A stretch of 64,000 nucleotides of DNA from Streptomyces sp. LUP30 (lineage in GTDB: Bacteria; Actinomycetota; Actinomycetes; Streptomycetales; Streptomycetaceae): assembly GCF_001746365.1 (NCBI RefSeq), contig NZ_MJAJ01000006.1, positions 124,001 through 188,000 on the forward strand, in the 5' to 3' direction. The translations under genes were made by a program, and so were the position numbers. The first letter of the stretch is position 1; the number at the start of each line of letters is the position of its first letter. The notes under the pieces were generated by a model that was given only the letters and a program-made list of their open reading frames with translations, was not told where the DNA came from and made no database searches. Positions 29,328 through 37,525 of this stretch are shown here, in pieces.

Positions 29328-29978
29328 GCCGTACCCCCGTACCTCGAACCACTTGAGTCACCACTGTGTGCGCGGGGTGTTCGGGTGGCGCATGGATGCT
29401 GCACGGGTGCGGCGACCGGCTGGGCGCGGGCACCCTCGGTGGGACGGGCGGAGAGGCCGAGGGGGCAGGGAAGACGTAGGGAAAACCCTTCGTCATGGCC
29501 ATGGAGTCCGCTCCAAGCGGCTTTGCCTACTAGCCTGCTGTGTGAACGGACGGCCTGCGCGGCTTCGAGCGCGCCTCCGTGTGTCTCCGGATGCCCCGTC
29601 GCGGGCAGCTCGACACGGCCGATGCACACGGTCGACCCGGGGGCAAGTGAATTTCTTCTCCTCGTTGTCCGCAATACGGACAGCCATCCCCGGTAGATGT
29701 GTAACAAGTCCGTTTCGCAGGGATCTTTCTGCTAGCTGTTTGTCCGGATTTTGGAAGAAGTACACATCAGGTGTGATCGAACCGAGACCTTTGGGGTGTG
29801 GTTCGCCCTTCGCCCATGGCAGATAGTTAGGCGCGTAGAGCTCGGAATGAACGGGTCACGCGCTGCAGCTGCGGCGACTCGCGAGCCCGGGGGGCACCTG
29901 ACTGTTTCAGGCACCGGTGACGGTGGTGTCATGTGCCCCTTCATGTGGTGAACCAATGGACTCATGAGGAGGAGCCCC
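29328..29978. other. Divergent regulatory region, SARP / peptide importer
   Basis: 651 bp, AT-richer than its surroundings (29630-29830). It contains the inverted repeat TGTCCG-CAATA-CGGACA (29666-29682) and a further TGTCCG half-site near 29740, but no supported ORF. An untranslated leader of some length before the lipoprotein gene is possible. Confidence 0.55.
29666..29682. promoter_or_regulatory. Perfect inverted repeat TGTCCG-N5-CGGACA, candidate operator
   Basis: Six-base arms with a five-base centre, about 300 bp before the binding-protein gene, with another TTGTCCGGAT site ~75 bp downstream. The matching half-sites suggest a dimeric DNA-binding protein, identity unknown. Confidence 0.35.
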
Positions 29979-31595
29979 ATGCGTGGTGCCAAGAGCGCCA
30001 AGTGGGTTGCGATAGCCGCCGTTGTGGCGCTGGGTGCGACGGCCTGTGGCGGTGGCGGGGACTCGGGCAGCTCGGCCAAGGGCGACGGCACCGTGGCGGT
30101 GGAGATCGGCGAACCGCAGAACAGCCTGGTTCCCACCAACACGTACGAGACCGAGGGCGGCCAGGTCATCAACGCCCTCTTCACGGGTCTGACCAAGCTT
30201 GACGCCAGCAACAAGGTCGTCAACGCGATGGCGGAGTCGATCGACTCCAAGGACAACAAGGTCTGGACGATCAAGCTCAAGTCGGGCTACACCTTCCACA
30301 ACGGGGAGAAGGTCACCGCCCAGTCCTTCATCGACGCCTGGAACTACGGCGCGAACCAGACCAACGCCCAGCAGACCAACCCGCTGTTCAGCCACATCCA
30401 GGGCTACAGCGACCTGAACCCGGGCGAGGGCAAGAAGCCCACGACCGACAAGCTCTCCGGTCTGAAGGCCGTCGGCGACGACACGCTGCAGGTCACCCTG
30501 ACCGGCGCGTTCTCCGCCTTCCCGTCGCAGCTCTCGTTCACCGCGTTCGTGCCGCTGCCCAAGGCGTTCTTCAAGGACCCGAAGGGCTTCGGCGAGGCCC
30601 CGATCGGCAACGGCCCCTTCGAGATGAAGGGCAAGTTCAAGCACAACGAGTCGATCAGCACCACGAAGTACGACAAGTACCCGGACGCCTCGAAGATCGA
30701 GGTCAAGGGCGTCAACTTCAAGATCTACTCGAACCTGGACACCGCCTACAAGGACCTCGTCGCGGGCAACCTCGACAGCCTCCTGACGATCCCGACCTCG
30801 GGTCTGCCGACGTACAAGAAGGACCTGCCGAACCGCACGATCGACGAGCCCGACTCGGCCGTCGGTTACATCGGCTTCCCGGTCAAGTACAACAAGGCCT
30901 TCCAGAACGCGGATCTGCGCAAGGCGATCTCCATGTCGATCGACCGGAAGACGATCTCCGACAAGATCTTCCTCGGCGCCCGTACCCCCGCGGACGACTA
31001 CATCAGCCCCATCATCGACGGCTACCGCAAGGGCGCGTGCGGTGAGGCCTGCACGCTGAACCCGGCCAAGGCCAAGGAGCTGTACAAGAAGAGCGGCGGG
31101 CTGCCCGGCAACACGCTGGAGATCGGCTACAACGCCGACGGCGGCCACAAGGAATGGGTCGAGGCGGTCGCCAACCAGATCCAGCAGAACCTGGGCGTCA
31201 AGGTGACGGCCAAGCCGTTCGAGCAGTTCCAGACGATCCTGAACGACCTGGACGCCAAGAAGTACAGCGGCGCCTTCCGGATGGCCTGGAGCATGGACTA
31301 CCCGGACGCGGAGGACTACCTCCGTCCGGTCTTCTCCAAGGAAGCCATCGCCAACGGCTCGAACTACTCGGGTTACGTCAACGAGGACTTCGAGAAGCTC
31401 CTCGTGCAGGGCGACCAGGCCCCGTCGCACGAAGAGGCCGTCAAGAAGTACCAGGCGGCGGACGACGTCCTGCTCAAGGACCTGCCGTACATCCCGGTGT
31501 ACTTCTACACGATGAACGCGGGCTTCAGCGACAAGATCAAGTCGATGAAGGTCGCCGGTCACCAGATCCTGTGGGACACGGTCAAGCTCAGCTGA
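29979..31595 (+). CDS. Oligopeptide ABC transporter, substrate-binding lipoprotein (importer 1)
   Basis: 538 residues from ATG 29979 (MRGAKSAKW), with GGAGGAG upstream. Signal peptide and lipobox (LGATAC, lipidated Cys ~22), then a Gly/Ser linker and an SBP_bac_5 domain (FTGLTKLDASNKVV, YTFHNGEKVTAQSFIDAWNYGA, ADLRKAISMSIDRKTI, FRMAWSMDYPDAEDYL). It captures peptides outside the membrane for the permease pair encoded next. In Streptomyces coelicolor the related BldKB is needed for aerial growth because it imports a signalling peptide. This operon has the right neighbourhood and family, but I cannot say which of the two importers here is the bldK orthologue. A hairpin separates it from the permease genes. 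Confidence 0.92.
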   Translation: MRGAKSAKWVAIAAVVALGATACGGGGDSGSSAKGDGTVAVEIGEPQNSLVPTNTYETEGGQVINALFTGLTKLDASNKVVNAMAESIDSKDNKVWTIKLKSGYTFHNGEKVTAQSFIDAWNYGANQTNAQQTNPLFSHIQGYSDLNPGEGKKPTTDKLSGLKAVGDDTLQVTLTGAFSAFPSQLSFTAFVPLPKAFFKDPKGFGEAPIGNGPFEMKGKFKHNESISTTKYDKYPDASKIEVKGVNFKIYSNLDTAYKDLVAGNLDSLLTIPTSGLPTYKKDLPNRTIDEPDSAVGYIGFPVKYNKAFQNADLRKAISMSIDRKTISDKIFLGARTPADDYISPIIDGYRKGACGEACTLNPAKAKELYKKSGGLPGNTLEIGYNADGGHKEWVEAVANQIQQNLGVKVTAKPFEQFQTILNDLDAKKYSGAFRMAWSMDYPDAEDYLRPVFSKEAIANGSNYSGYVNEDFEKLLVQGDQAPSHEEAVKKYQAADDVLLKDLPYIPVYFYTMNAGFSDKIKSMKVAGHQILWDTVKLS

Positions 31596-31630
31596 CCCGA
31601 GTCTGAGCAGTTCCGAAACACTGCGGAACA

Positions 31631-31673
31631 GGGTGAGCAGGGGGGCGCATCACCAGCCTTCCCCTGCTCACCC
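31631..31673 (+). terminator. Intercistronic hairpin after binding-protein gene
   Basis: GGGTGAGCAGGGG (31631-31643) pairs perfectly with CCCCTGCTCACCC (31661-31673) over a 17-nt loop whose GGC/GCC can extend the stem. It lies 36 bp after the stop, in the 152-bp gap before the first permease. It may partly terminate or protect the upstream mRNA, giving more binding protein than permease. Confidence 0.7.
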
Positions 31674-31747
31674 CTTCTGCCGTCTCCCGTCCGACAGTGC
31701 CGCCTTCCCGGCAGCGGGCGGGTCGAGCACCCCCCTCTGGAGTACCG

Positions 31748-32674
31748 ATGGGCCGATACGTCGTGCGCCGCCTCCTGCAGGTAATCCCTGTGGCGATAGG
31801 CGTCACGTTCATCATCTTCTGCCTGGTCTTCGCTCTGCCCGGCGACCCGATCCAGGCACTGGCCGGCGACAAGCGCGCCGACCCCAACGTCGCGGCGATC
31901 CTCCGCGCGCACTACCACCTCAACGAACCGCTGTACCAGCAGTACTGGCACTACATCAGCGGCGTCTTCACCGGTGACCTCGGCGAGACGTACAACGGGC
32001 GTGCCATCACCGACATCGTGTCGGAGCGGTTCCCCGTCACCCTGAAGCTGGGCCTGACCGCCTTCGCCCTCGAAGCAGTCATCGGTGTCGTGGCGGGCAT
32101 CTTCTCCGCGCTCAAGCGGGGCAAGTTCCTCGACAACGTGGTGCTGGTCTCCACGCTGGTGCTGATCTCGATCCCCGTCTTCGTCCTGGGCAGCGTGCTC
32201 CAGCTCGAGTTCGGCGTGAACCTCAAGGCCACGCCCGTGGCCGGCATCCAGCAGGGCTGGCCGCAGAGTTACATCCTTCCGGCCATCGTGCTCGCCGCGA
32301 CCTCGATGGCGTACATCGCCCGGCTCACCCGGGCGAGCATGACGGAGTCGATCCGCGCCGACTACGTGCGCACCGCGATCGCCAAGGGACTGCCGCAGCG
32401 CCGGGTCATCGGTCTGCACGCCCTGCGCAACTCCCTGATTCCGGTCATCACGTTCCTGGGCTTCGACCTCGGCGCCCTCATGGGCGGCGCCATCATCACC
32501 GAGCGCGTGTTCAACATGCCCGGCATCGGCGGCCAGTTGGCCCAGTCCCTCTATCTGCGCGAGCGTCCCGTCGTGGTCGGACTGGTCACCCTCCTGGTGC
32601 TGATCTACCTGGTGGCGAACCTTCTCGTAGACCTGATGTACGCCGTGCTCGACCCGAGGATCCGCTATGAGTGA
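31748..32674 (+). CDS. Peptide ABC transporter permease, OppB/DppB type (importer 1)
   Basis: 308 residues from ATG 31748 (MGRYVVRRLLQVIPVAIG) after GGAG. Six membrane helices. The N-terminal helix with RRLLQ and the EAA loop ARLTRASMTESIRADYVRTA-x-AKGL, which docks on the ATPases, are both typical of DppB. Forms the channel together with the DppC-type partner. Its stop overlaps the start of the next gene by 8 bp (ATGAGTGA), so translation is coupled. Confidence 0.93.
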   Translation: MGRYVVRRLLQVIPVAIGVTFIIFCLVFALPGDPIQALAGDKRADPNVAAILRAHYHLNEPLYQQYWHYISGVFTGDLGETYNGRAITDIVSERFPVTLKLGLTAFALEAVIGVVAGIFSALKRGKFLDNVVLVSTLVLISIPVFVLGSVLQLEFGVNLKATPVAGIQQGWPQSYILPAIVLAATSMAYIARLTRASMTESIRADYVRTAIAKGLPQRRVIGLHALRNSLIPVITFLGFDLGALMGGAIITERVFNMPGIGGQLAQSLYLRERPVVVGLVTLLVLIYLVANLLVDLMYAVLDPRIRYE

Positions 32675-33605
32675 GAAGACGATAGAGAGGCCGACCACCG
32701 ACGAGGCCGCCCTCGCCAAGGAGATCGAGGCCGACGAGAAGGCGGCGGCACGTCAGGCGAGCCTGTTCAAGGACGGCTGGGCGGACCTGCGCAAGCGTCC
32801 GATGTTCATCGTGTCGGGGCTCGTCATCGTGTTCCTGCTCGCCCTGGCGGTCGCCCCCGGTCTGTTCACGGCGCGCTCCCCGTTCTCGGACGGCTTCTGC
32901 CAGCTCCAGAACTCCATGACCCCGCCCACCTCGGGGCACCTCTTCGGTTACGACGTGCAGGGCTGCGACATCTACACGCGGACCGTGTACGGAGCCCGGA
33001 ACTCGATCATCGTGGGCGTCGTGACGACCATCGTGACGACCCTCATCGGTGGCCTGGTGGGCATGCTCGCCGGTCTCGTGGGCGGCTGGATCGACGCGGT
33101 CCTCTCCCGTGTCACCGAGGTCTTCTCGGCGCTGCCGCTGCTCGTCGGCGGTCTGCTGATCATGTCGATCTGGGGCGGCGGCGACGTGTGGTCGGTGTCG
33201 CTGATCATGGCGATCCTCGGCTGGCCGCAGGTATTCCGCATCATGCGCGGCGAGGTCATCTCCAACAAGTACAACGACTACGTGGCGGCCGCCCGGGCGC
33301 TCGGCGCGGGACCGGGGCGGATCGCGTTCCGGCACGTCCTGCCGAACACGCTCGCCCCCGTCATCGTCATCACCACGATGAACCTGGGCGTCTACATCGC
33401 GGCCGAGGCCGCCCTGTCCTACCTGGGCATCGGCATCCAGTACCCCAACATCTCCTGGGGTCTGATGATCAGCGACGCCCAGGACCGGTTCCTGACCTCG
33501 CCGCACGCACTGCTGTTCCCGGCCGGCGCCCTGAGCATCACCGTGCTGGCGTTCATCATGCTCGGCGACGTGGTGCGCGACGCCTTCGACCCCAAGATGC
33601 GCTGA
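32667..33605 (+). CDS. Peptide ABC transporter permease, OppC/DppC type (importer 1)
   Basis: 312 residues from ATG 32667. A ~35-residue cytosolic head rich in Glu/Ala/Lys, then helix FIVSGLVIVFLLALAVAPG and the DppC-typical loop HLFGYDVQGCDIYTRTVYGARNS. The EAA loop (NDYVAAARALGAGPGRI) and final FIMLGDVVRDAFDP complete the family pattern. Pairs with the upstream DppB-type permease. Eleven bp separate it from the first ATPase gene, which has its own GGGAGG site. Confidence 0.93.
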   Translation: MSEKTIERPTTDEAALAKEIEADEKAAARQASLFKDGWADLRKRPMFIVSGLVIVFLLALAVAPGLFTARSPFSDGFCQLQNSMTPPTSGHLFGYDVQGCDIYTRTVYGARNSIIVGVVTTIVTTLIGGLVGMLAGLVGGWIDAVLSRVTEVFSALPLLVGGLLIMSIWGGGDVWSVSLIMAILGWPQVFRIMRGEVISNKYNDYVAAARALGAGPGRIAFRHVLPNTLAPVIVITTMNLGVYIAAEAALSYLGIGIQYPNISWGLMISDAQDRFLTSPHALLFPAGALSITVLAFIMLGDVVRDAFDPKMR

Positions 33606-33616
33606 GGGAGGCGTAC

Positions 33617-34672
33617 GTGACCATCATCGATCAGACAGACGCCGTCCCGGCTCCGCGTGACGGCGAGAACACCGGTCCGCTTCTCGACGTGCGGGACCTG
33701 CACGTCGAGTTCCACACCCGCGAGGGCGTGGTCCGGGCCGTCAACGGCGTCAACTACTCCGTGAGTTCCGGTGAGACCCTCGCCGTGCTCGGCGAGTCCG
33801 GCTCCGGCAAGTCCGTGACGGCACAGGCCATCATGGGCATCCTCGACATGCCTCCGGCCCGCATCCCCAAGGGCGAGATCCGCTTCCACGGCAAGGACAT
33901 GCTCGCCATGTCCGAGGAGGAGCGGCGCAAGCTGCGCGGTGCCCGCATCGCGATGATCTTCCAGGACGCGCTGTCCGCCCTCAACCCCGTGCTCAGCGTG
34001 GGCTTCCAGCTCGGTGAGATGTTCCGCGTCCACCAGGGGATGTCCCGCAAGGACGCCAAGGCCAAGGCCGTGGAGCTGATGGACCGGGTGAAGATCCCGG
34101 CGGCCGCGGCACGGGTGAACGACTACCCGCACCAGTTCTCGGGCGGTATGCGCCAGCGCATCATGATCGCGATGGCGCTCGCCCTGGAGCCGGACCTGAT
34201 CATCGCCGACGAGCCGACCACGGCCCTCGACGTGACGGTCCAGGCCCAGGTGATGGACCTGCTCGCGGAGCTCCAGCGCGAGTACCAGATGGGCCTGATC
34301 CTCATCACCCACGACCTGGGTGTGGTCGCGGACGTCGCCGACAAGATCGCGGTGATGTACGCGGGCCGGATCGTGGAGACCGCGCCGGTGCACGAGCTGT
34401 ACAAGCGCCCCGCCCACCCCTACACGCGCGGTCTGCTCGACTCGATCCCGCGTCTGGACCAGAAGGGCCAGGAGCTCTACGCGATCAGGGGCCTGCCGCC
34501 CAACCTGCTGAAGGTGCCGAAGGGCTGTGCCTTCAACCCCCGTTGCGACCGCGCACAGGACGTGTGCCGCACGGACGTTCCGCCGCTGGTCCAGGTGACC
34601 GAGCGGGACGGGACGGCACTGCCCGGCCGCGCCAGCGCGTGCCACTTCTGGAAGGAGACGATCCATGGCTGA
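33617..34672 (+). CDS. Peptide ABC transporter ATPase, OppD/DppD type (importer 1)
   Basis: 351 residues from GTG 33617 with GGGAGG upstream. Walker [10 protein letters not shown]-loop [11 protein letters not shown], signature FSGGMRQR, Walker [13 protein letters not shown] and H-loop THDLG. The C-terminal oligopeptide domain has Cys spacing [14 protein letters not shown] and a later Cys (SACHFWKE), a pattern shown to hold a [4Fe-4S] cluster in some actinobacterial DppD/OppD proteins (the cluster here is inference). Drives import with the DppF-type partner, whose start overlaps by 8 bp. Confidence 0.94.
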   Translation: MTIIDQTDAVPAPRDGENTGPLLDVRDLHVEFHTREGVVRAVNGVNYSVSSGETLAVLGESGSGKSVTAQAIMGILDMPPARIPKGEIRFHGKDMLAMSEEERRKLRGARIAMIFQDALSALNPVLSVGFQLGEMFRVHQGMSRKDAKAKAVELMDRVKIPAAAARVNDYPHQFSGGMRQRIMIAMALALEPDLIIADEPTTALDVTVQAQVMDLLAELQREYQMGLILITHDLGVVADVADKIAVMYAGRIVETAPVHELYKRPAHPYTRGLLDSIPRLDQKGQELYAIRGLPPNLLKVPKGCAFNPRCDRAQDVCRTDVPPLVQVTERDGTALPGRASACHFWKETIHG

Positions 34673-35813
34673 CACGACCAAGGCCACCGAGCCCGGGGAC
34701 GCCACGCCCAACGTCTCCCCGCTGGAGGTCGCCGACGTGCACTCGGTGGAGGAGAAGGTCGCCGCCCTCGACGCGCCCGTCGAGCGAGGCGAGCCGATCC
34801 TCCAGGTGCGCAACCTCGTCAAGCACTTCCCGCTGACCCAGGGCATCCTCGTCAAGCGGCAGGTCGGCGCGGTGAAGGCCGTCGACGGCGTCTCCTTCGA
34901 CCTGTACCAGGGCGAGACCCTGGGCATCGTGGGCGAGTCCGGCTGCGGCAAGTCGACGGTCGCCAAGGTTCTGATGAACCTGGAGAAGGCGACCGCCGGC
35001 GAGGTCTTCTACAAGGGCCAGGACATCACCAAGCTGTCCGGGCGGGCGCTGAAGGCGGTCCGCCGGAACATCCAGATGATCTTCCAGGACCCGTACACCT
35101 CGCTCAACCCGCGCATGACGGTGGGCGACATCGTCGGCGAGCCCTTCGACATCCACCCCGATGTGGCCCCCAAGGGCGACCGGCGGCAGCGGGTGCGCGA
35201 GCTGCTGGACGTCGTCGGTCTGAACCCGGAGTACATCAACCGCTACCCGCACCAGTTCTCGGGCGGTCAGCGTCAGCGCATCGGCATCGCCCGGGGTCTG
35301 GCGCTCAACCCCGAGGTCATCATCTGCGACGAGCCGGTCTCCGCTCTGGACGTGTCCGTCCAGGCCCAGGTCATCAACCTGATGGAGCGACTGCAGGACG
35401 AGTTCAACCTGTCCTACATCTTCATCGCGCACGACCTGTCGATCGTCCGGCACATCTCGGACCGGGTCGGTGTGATGTACCTCGGCCGGCTCGCCGAGAT
35501 CGGCTCCGACGAGCAGATCTACGAGCACCCGACGCACCCGTACACCCAGGCGCTGCTGTCGGCGGTCCCGGTGCCCGACCCGGAGGCCCGTGAGGGCCGC
35601 GACCGGATCATCCTCACCGGTGACGTGCCGTCGCCGGCGAACCCGCCGTCCGGCTGCCGCTTCCGCACCCGCTGCTGGAAGGCCCAGGACAAGTGCGCCG
35701 AGGAGACTCCTCTCCTGGCCGTCCCCGAGCGCTTCAAGGGGGTGGACACGCCGGCGGCCCACGAGTCGGCCTGCCACTTCGCCGAGGTGAAGGACGTCGT
35801 CCACGCGGGGTGA
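34665..35813 (+). CDS. Peptide ABC transporter ATPase, OppF/DppF type (importer 1)
   Basis: 382 residues from ATG 34665. An N-terminal ~45-residue extension ([20 protein letters not shown]) not present in the paralogue of importer 2 precedes a complete ABC domain: Walker A GESGCGKS, signature FSGGQRQR, Walker [14 protein letters not shown]-loop AHDLS. The C-terminal domain again has [14 protein letters not shown] plus ESACHF. Last gene of the operon; a perfect terminator follows at 35842-35880. Confidence 0.94.
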   Translation: MADTTKATEPGDATPNVSPLEVADVHSVEEKVAALDAPVERGEPILQVRNLVKHFPLTQGILVKRQVGAVKAVDGVSFDLYQGETLGIVGESGCGKSTVAKVLMNLEKATAGEVFYKGQDITKLSGRALKAVRRNIQMIFQDPYTSLNPRMTVGDIVGEPFDIHPDVAPKGDRRQRVRELLDVVGLNPEYINRYPHQFSGGQRQRIGIARGLALNPEVIICDEPVSALDVSVQAQVINLMERLQDEFNLSYIFIAHDLSIVRHISDRVGVMYLGRLAEIGSDEQIYEHPTHPYTQALLSAVPVPDPEAREGRDRIILTGDVPSPANPPSGCRFRTRCWKAQDKCAEETPLLAVPERFKGVDTPAAHESACHFAEVKDVVHAG

Positions 35814-35841
35814 CCCGCCGGGCGGCACCTGCCCGCACACA

Positions 35842-35880
35842 CGAGAGCGGCCCGCCGGGAATCCCGGCGGGCCGCTCTCG
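35842..35880. terminator. Bidirectional terminator, perfect 18-bp stem, AAT loop
   Basis: CGAGAGCGGCCCGCCGGG (35842-35859) pairs without mismatch with 35863-35880 across a 3-nt loop. It lies between the convergent ends at 35813 (+) and 35888 (-) and can stop both transcripts. Confidence 0.9.
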
Positions 35881-35887
35881 CGTCACG

Positions 35888-36427
35888 CTACTTCCACTCC
35901 AGGCCCCAGACGTTGGCGTCCTTCTTCACCGGAGCGGTGAACCACTTCGCCCACTTCGTGCTCTCGTGGTACTTGCAGTGGCCGTCGTAGTAGTACGTGA
36001 ACTTCGTGGCCTTGAACTTCTTCGACTCGTGGAACATCGTCATGCGGACCTTGGTCTTGCCCGCCTTGTTCTTCGCCGGAATCGAGTACGTCCAGCTGTT
36101 CGACTTCGACCACGACTTGCCGACGGTCACGCTGAACGACGTGCTCGCCTTCGCGAAGATGACCCCGGCCTCGGCCTCGACGCCCGCCGTGCCGCTGGCG
36201 CTGACGGTGGCCGTCTTCGTGTGGTTGTAGGTGAGGTTGCCGCCGAGGTTGTCGTACATCCAGTCGCTGTGCAGGTTGGTCGGCTTGCTCACCGTGGACT
36301 TGTTGGTGATGTGGTAGCCGGTTCCCGGGCTCGGCGCGCAAGCGGCCGAGGCGGGCGCGGCCGCGCCGGCCACGATGCCGCCGGCGACGACGGCGGTGGT
36401 GATCAGGGTACTTGCGATCTTCCGCAC
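35888..36427 (-). CDS. Secreted beta-rich protein, possibly pore-forming (aerolysin-like) fold
   Basis: 179 residues from GTG 36427, with GAAGGGA 7 nt upstream. Sec signal peptide (MRKIASTLITTAVVAGG ... APASA|A, cleavage ~residue 28). The mature part begins ACAPSPGTGYHITN and is rich in Ser, Thr, Lys and aromatic residues. Two long alternating stretches, TATVSASGTAGVEAEAGVIF and ASTSFSVTVGKSWSKS, separated by a short turn, look like an amphipathic beta-hairpin as in ETX/MTX2 and aerolysin-type toxins. This is resemblance by pattern, not a proven family. Two Cys (mature residue 2 and DGHCKY) may form a disulfide. Sits between the two peptide importers, transcribed towards importer 1. Confidence 0.75.
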   Translation of the reverse strand: MRKIASTLITTAVVAGGIVAGAAAPASAACAPSPGTGYHITNKSTVSKPTNLHSDWMYDNLGGNLTYNHTKTATVSASGTAGVEAEAGVIFAKASTSFSVTVGKSWSKSNSWTYSIPAKNKAGKTKVRMTMFHESKKFKATKFTYYYDGHCKYHESTKWAKWFTAPVKKDANVWGLEWK

Positions 36428-36953
36428 GTACTTTTCCCTTCGAGTGAGTAAGTCGGCAGACGGCTCGCACCGGTCTGCCTGTGTGCGCTCCAGGCGGTCT
36501 CGACGTACTCACCAGAACCCCCGTGAGGAGCCCGGCCGGCCTGCCGCGGTGGGCAGTTCGGCGGGTGATCACCGGAGCGCGACGCCAGAATCGGCCGTGT
36601 GCCGGCGCGGGGCAACCGATATGCCGGATGCCCCGCCGCAGCTCGTCCGACGCCGGCCATTGACAACCGCGAGCGGTGCCGGGCAAAGCGTGCAGACGGG
36701 AACACCGGAGGGCACGAACCCGTTCGATTACGCCCTTCTGCGCGATACGTCACCATCACTCGGGCGATATGTCGTGAGGAAGGTCTCATCAGGGAACGCC
36801 ATGCGGCGGACGGTATGACAGGGCCCCCTCAAGTCTTCCCCAAGCCCGGAACCGCCCGCCGTGGGCGCGGGTCCTGATCGGCAGAGCGCCTCGCGGACCC
36901 CTCCGGGCGTGCGCGGGGCGCCGACGGCTCTGACGAACGGGGAGAGTGACGAA
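36428..36953. other. Divergent promoter region, secreted protein / XRE gene
   Basis: 526 bp with no supported gene. Shadow-type frames cross it on both strands. Positions 36660-36800 are relatively AT-rich and may hold promoters. No repeats or dyads of note were seen. Confidence 0.45.
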
Positions 36954-37247
36954 GTGTTGGCTGTGACGCAACGCGGAGGGGCCGGCGGCCCGGTGCCGGG
37001 CGAGTGGCTCGGAAGACCCTTCGGGGTGGCCGTACGGACCAGGCGGCTGGAGTTGGGGCTGACCCAGGAACGTCTCGCGGGGCAGGCGGGCATGAGCCAG
37101 GGGGCGCTGTCGCGTCTGGAGCACGGCCGCGGGGTGCCGACGCTGCCGCTGCTGGAACGACTCGCGGCGGCGCTGTCGTCGAACCTGCTGATCTCGCTGT
37201 CGCCGCACGGCGCGGTCCATGTGGTCTTCAAGGCGCCGCCCAGCTGA
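36954..37247 (+). CDS. XRE-family DNA-binding protein
   Basis: 97 residues from GTG 36954 (VLAVTQRGG), after GGGGAGAG; ATG 36861 upstream in frame is less likely. The Cro/C1-type helix-turn-helix is clear (~residues 28-85): FGVAVRTRRLELGLTQERLA, then QAGMSQGALSRLEHGRGVPTLPLLERLAAAL. A short beta-like end (NLLISLSPHGAVHVVF) may dimerise. Its position 280 bp before importer 2, in the same direction, and a terminator between them, suggests a separate unit that could regulate the importer or the divergent secreted-protein gene. Confidence 0.85.
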   Translation: MLAVTQRGGAGGPVPGEWLGRPFGVAVRTRRLELGLTQERLAGQAGMSQGALSRLEHGRGVPTLPLLERLAAALSSNLLISLSPHGAVHVVFKAPPS

Positions 37248-37270
37248 GCGGACCCCCGTCGACCGACTCC

Positions 37271-37305
37271 AGGACGTCTCGTGCCGCGAAGGCACGGGAC
37301 GTCCT
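37271..37305 (+). terminator. Hairpin terminator after XRE gene
   Basis: AGGACGTCTCGTGCC (37271-37285) pairs with GGCACGGGACGTCCT (37291-37305), one G-U pair, 5-nt loop GCGAA. It separates the regulator gene from the importer 2 promoter. Confidence 0.75.
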
Positions 37306-37525
37306 CGTCATTCGGAATCCGGACGCGCCCGGAAGGCGGGGCCGCCCGAACGGCCCAACCGGGTCACTCGACGACCGTCTCCTCGGCCCCGACACAACCC
37401 GTACGGGTGTGGTGAGGGTGCACGGCTCATGCAATGTGCCGATATTGACTGGCAAAGGATCAAAATCCCGGCGCCGACGGCACTTCGCCGCTCAGGACAG
37501 GCGCGCGGTCAACGAGGAGGCATCC

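Noticed and set aside
29751..29951. Short ORF before the importer 1 lipoprotein
   Set aside because: No ribosome site, atypical codon bias, and it crosses the promoter and leader region.
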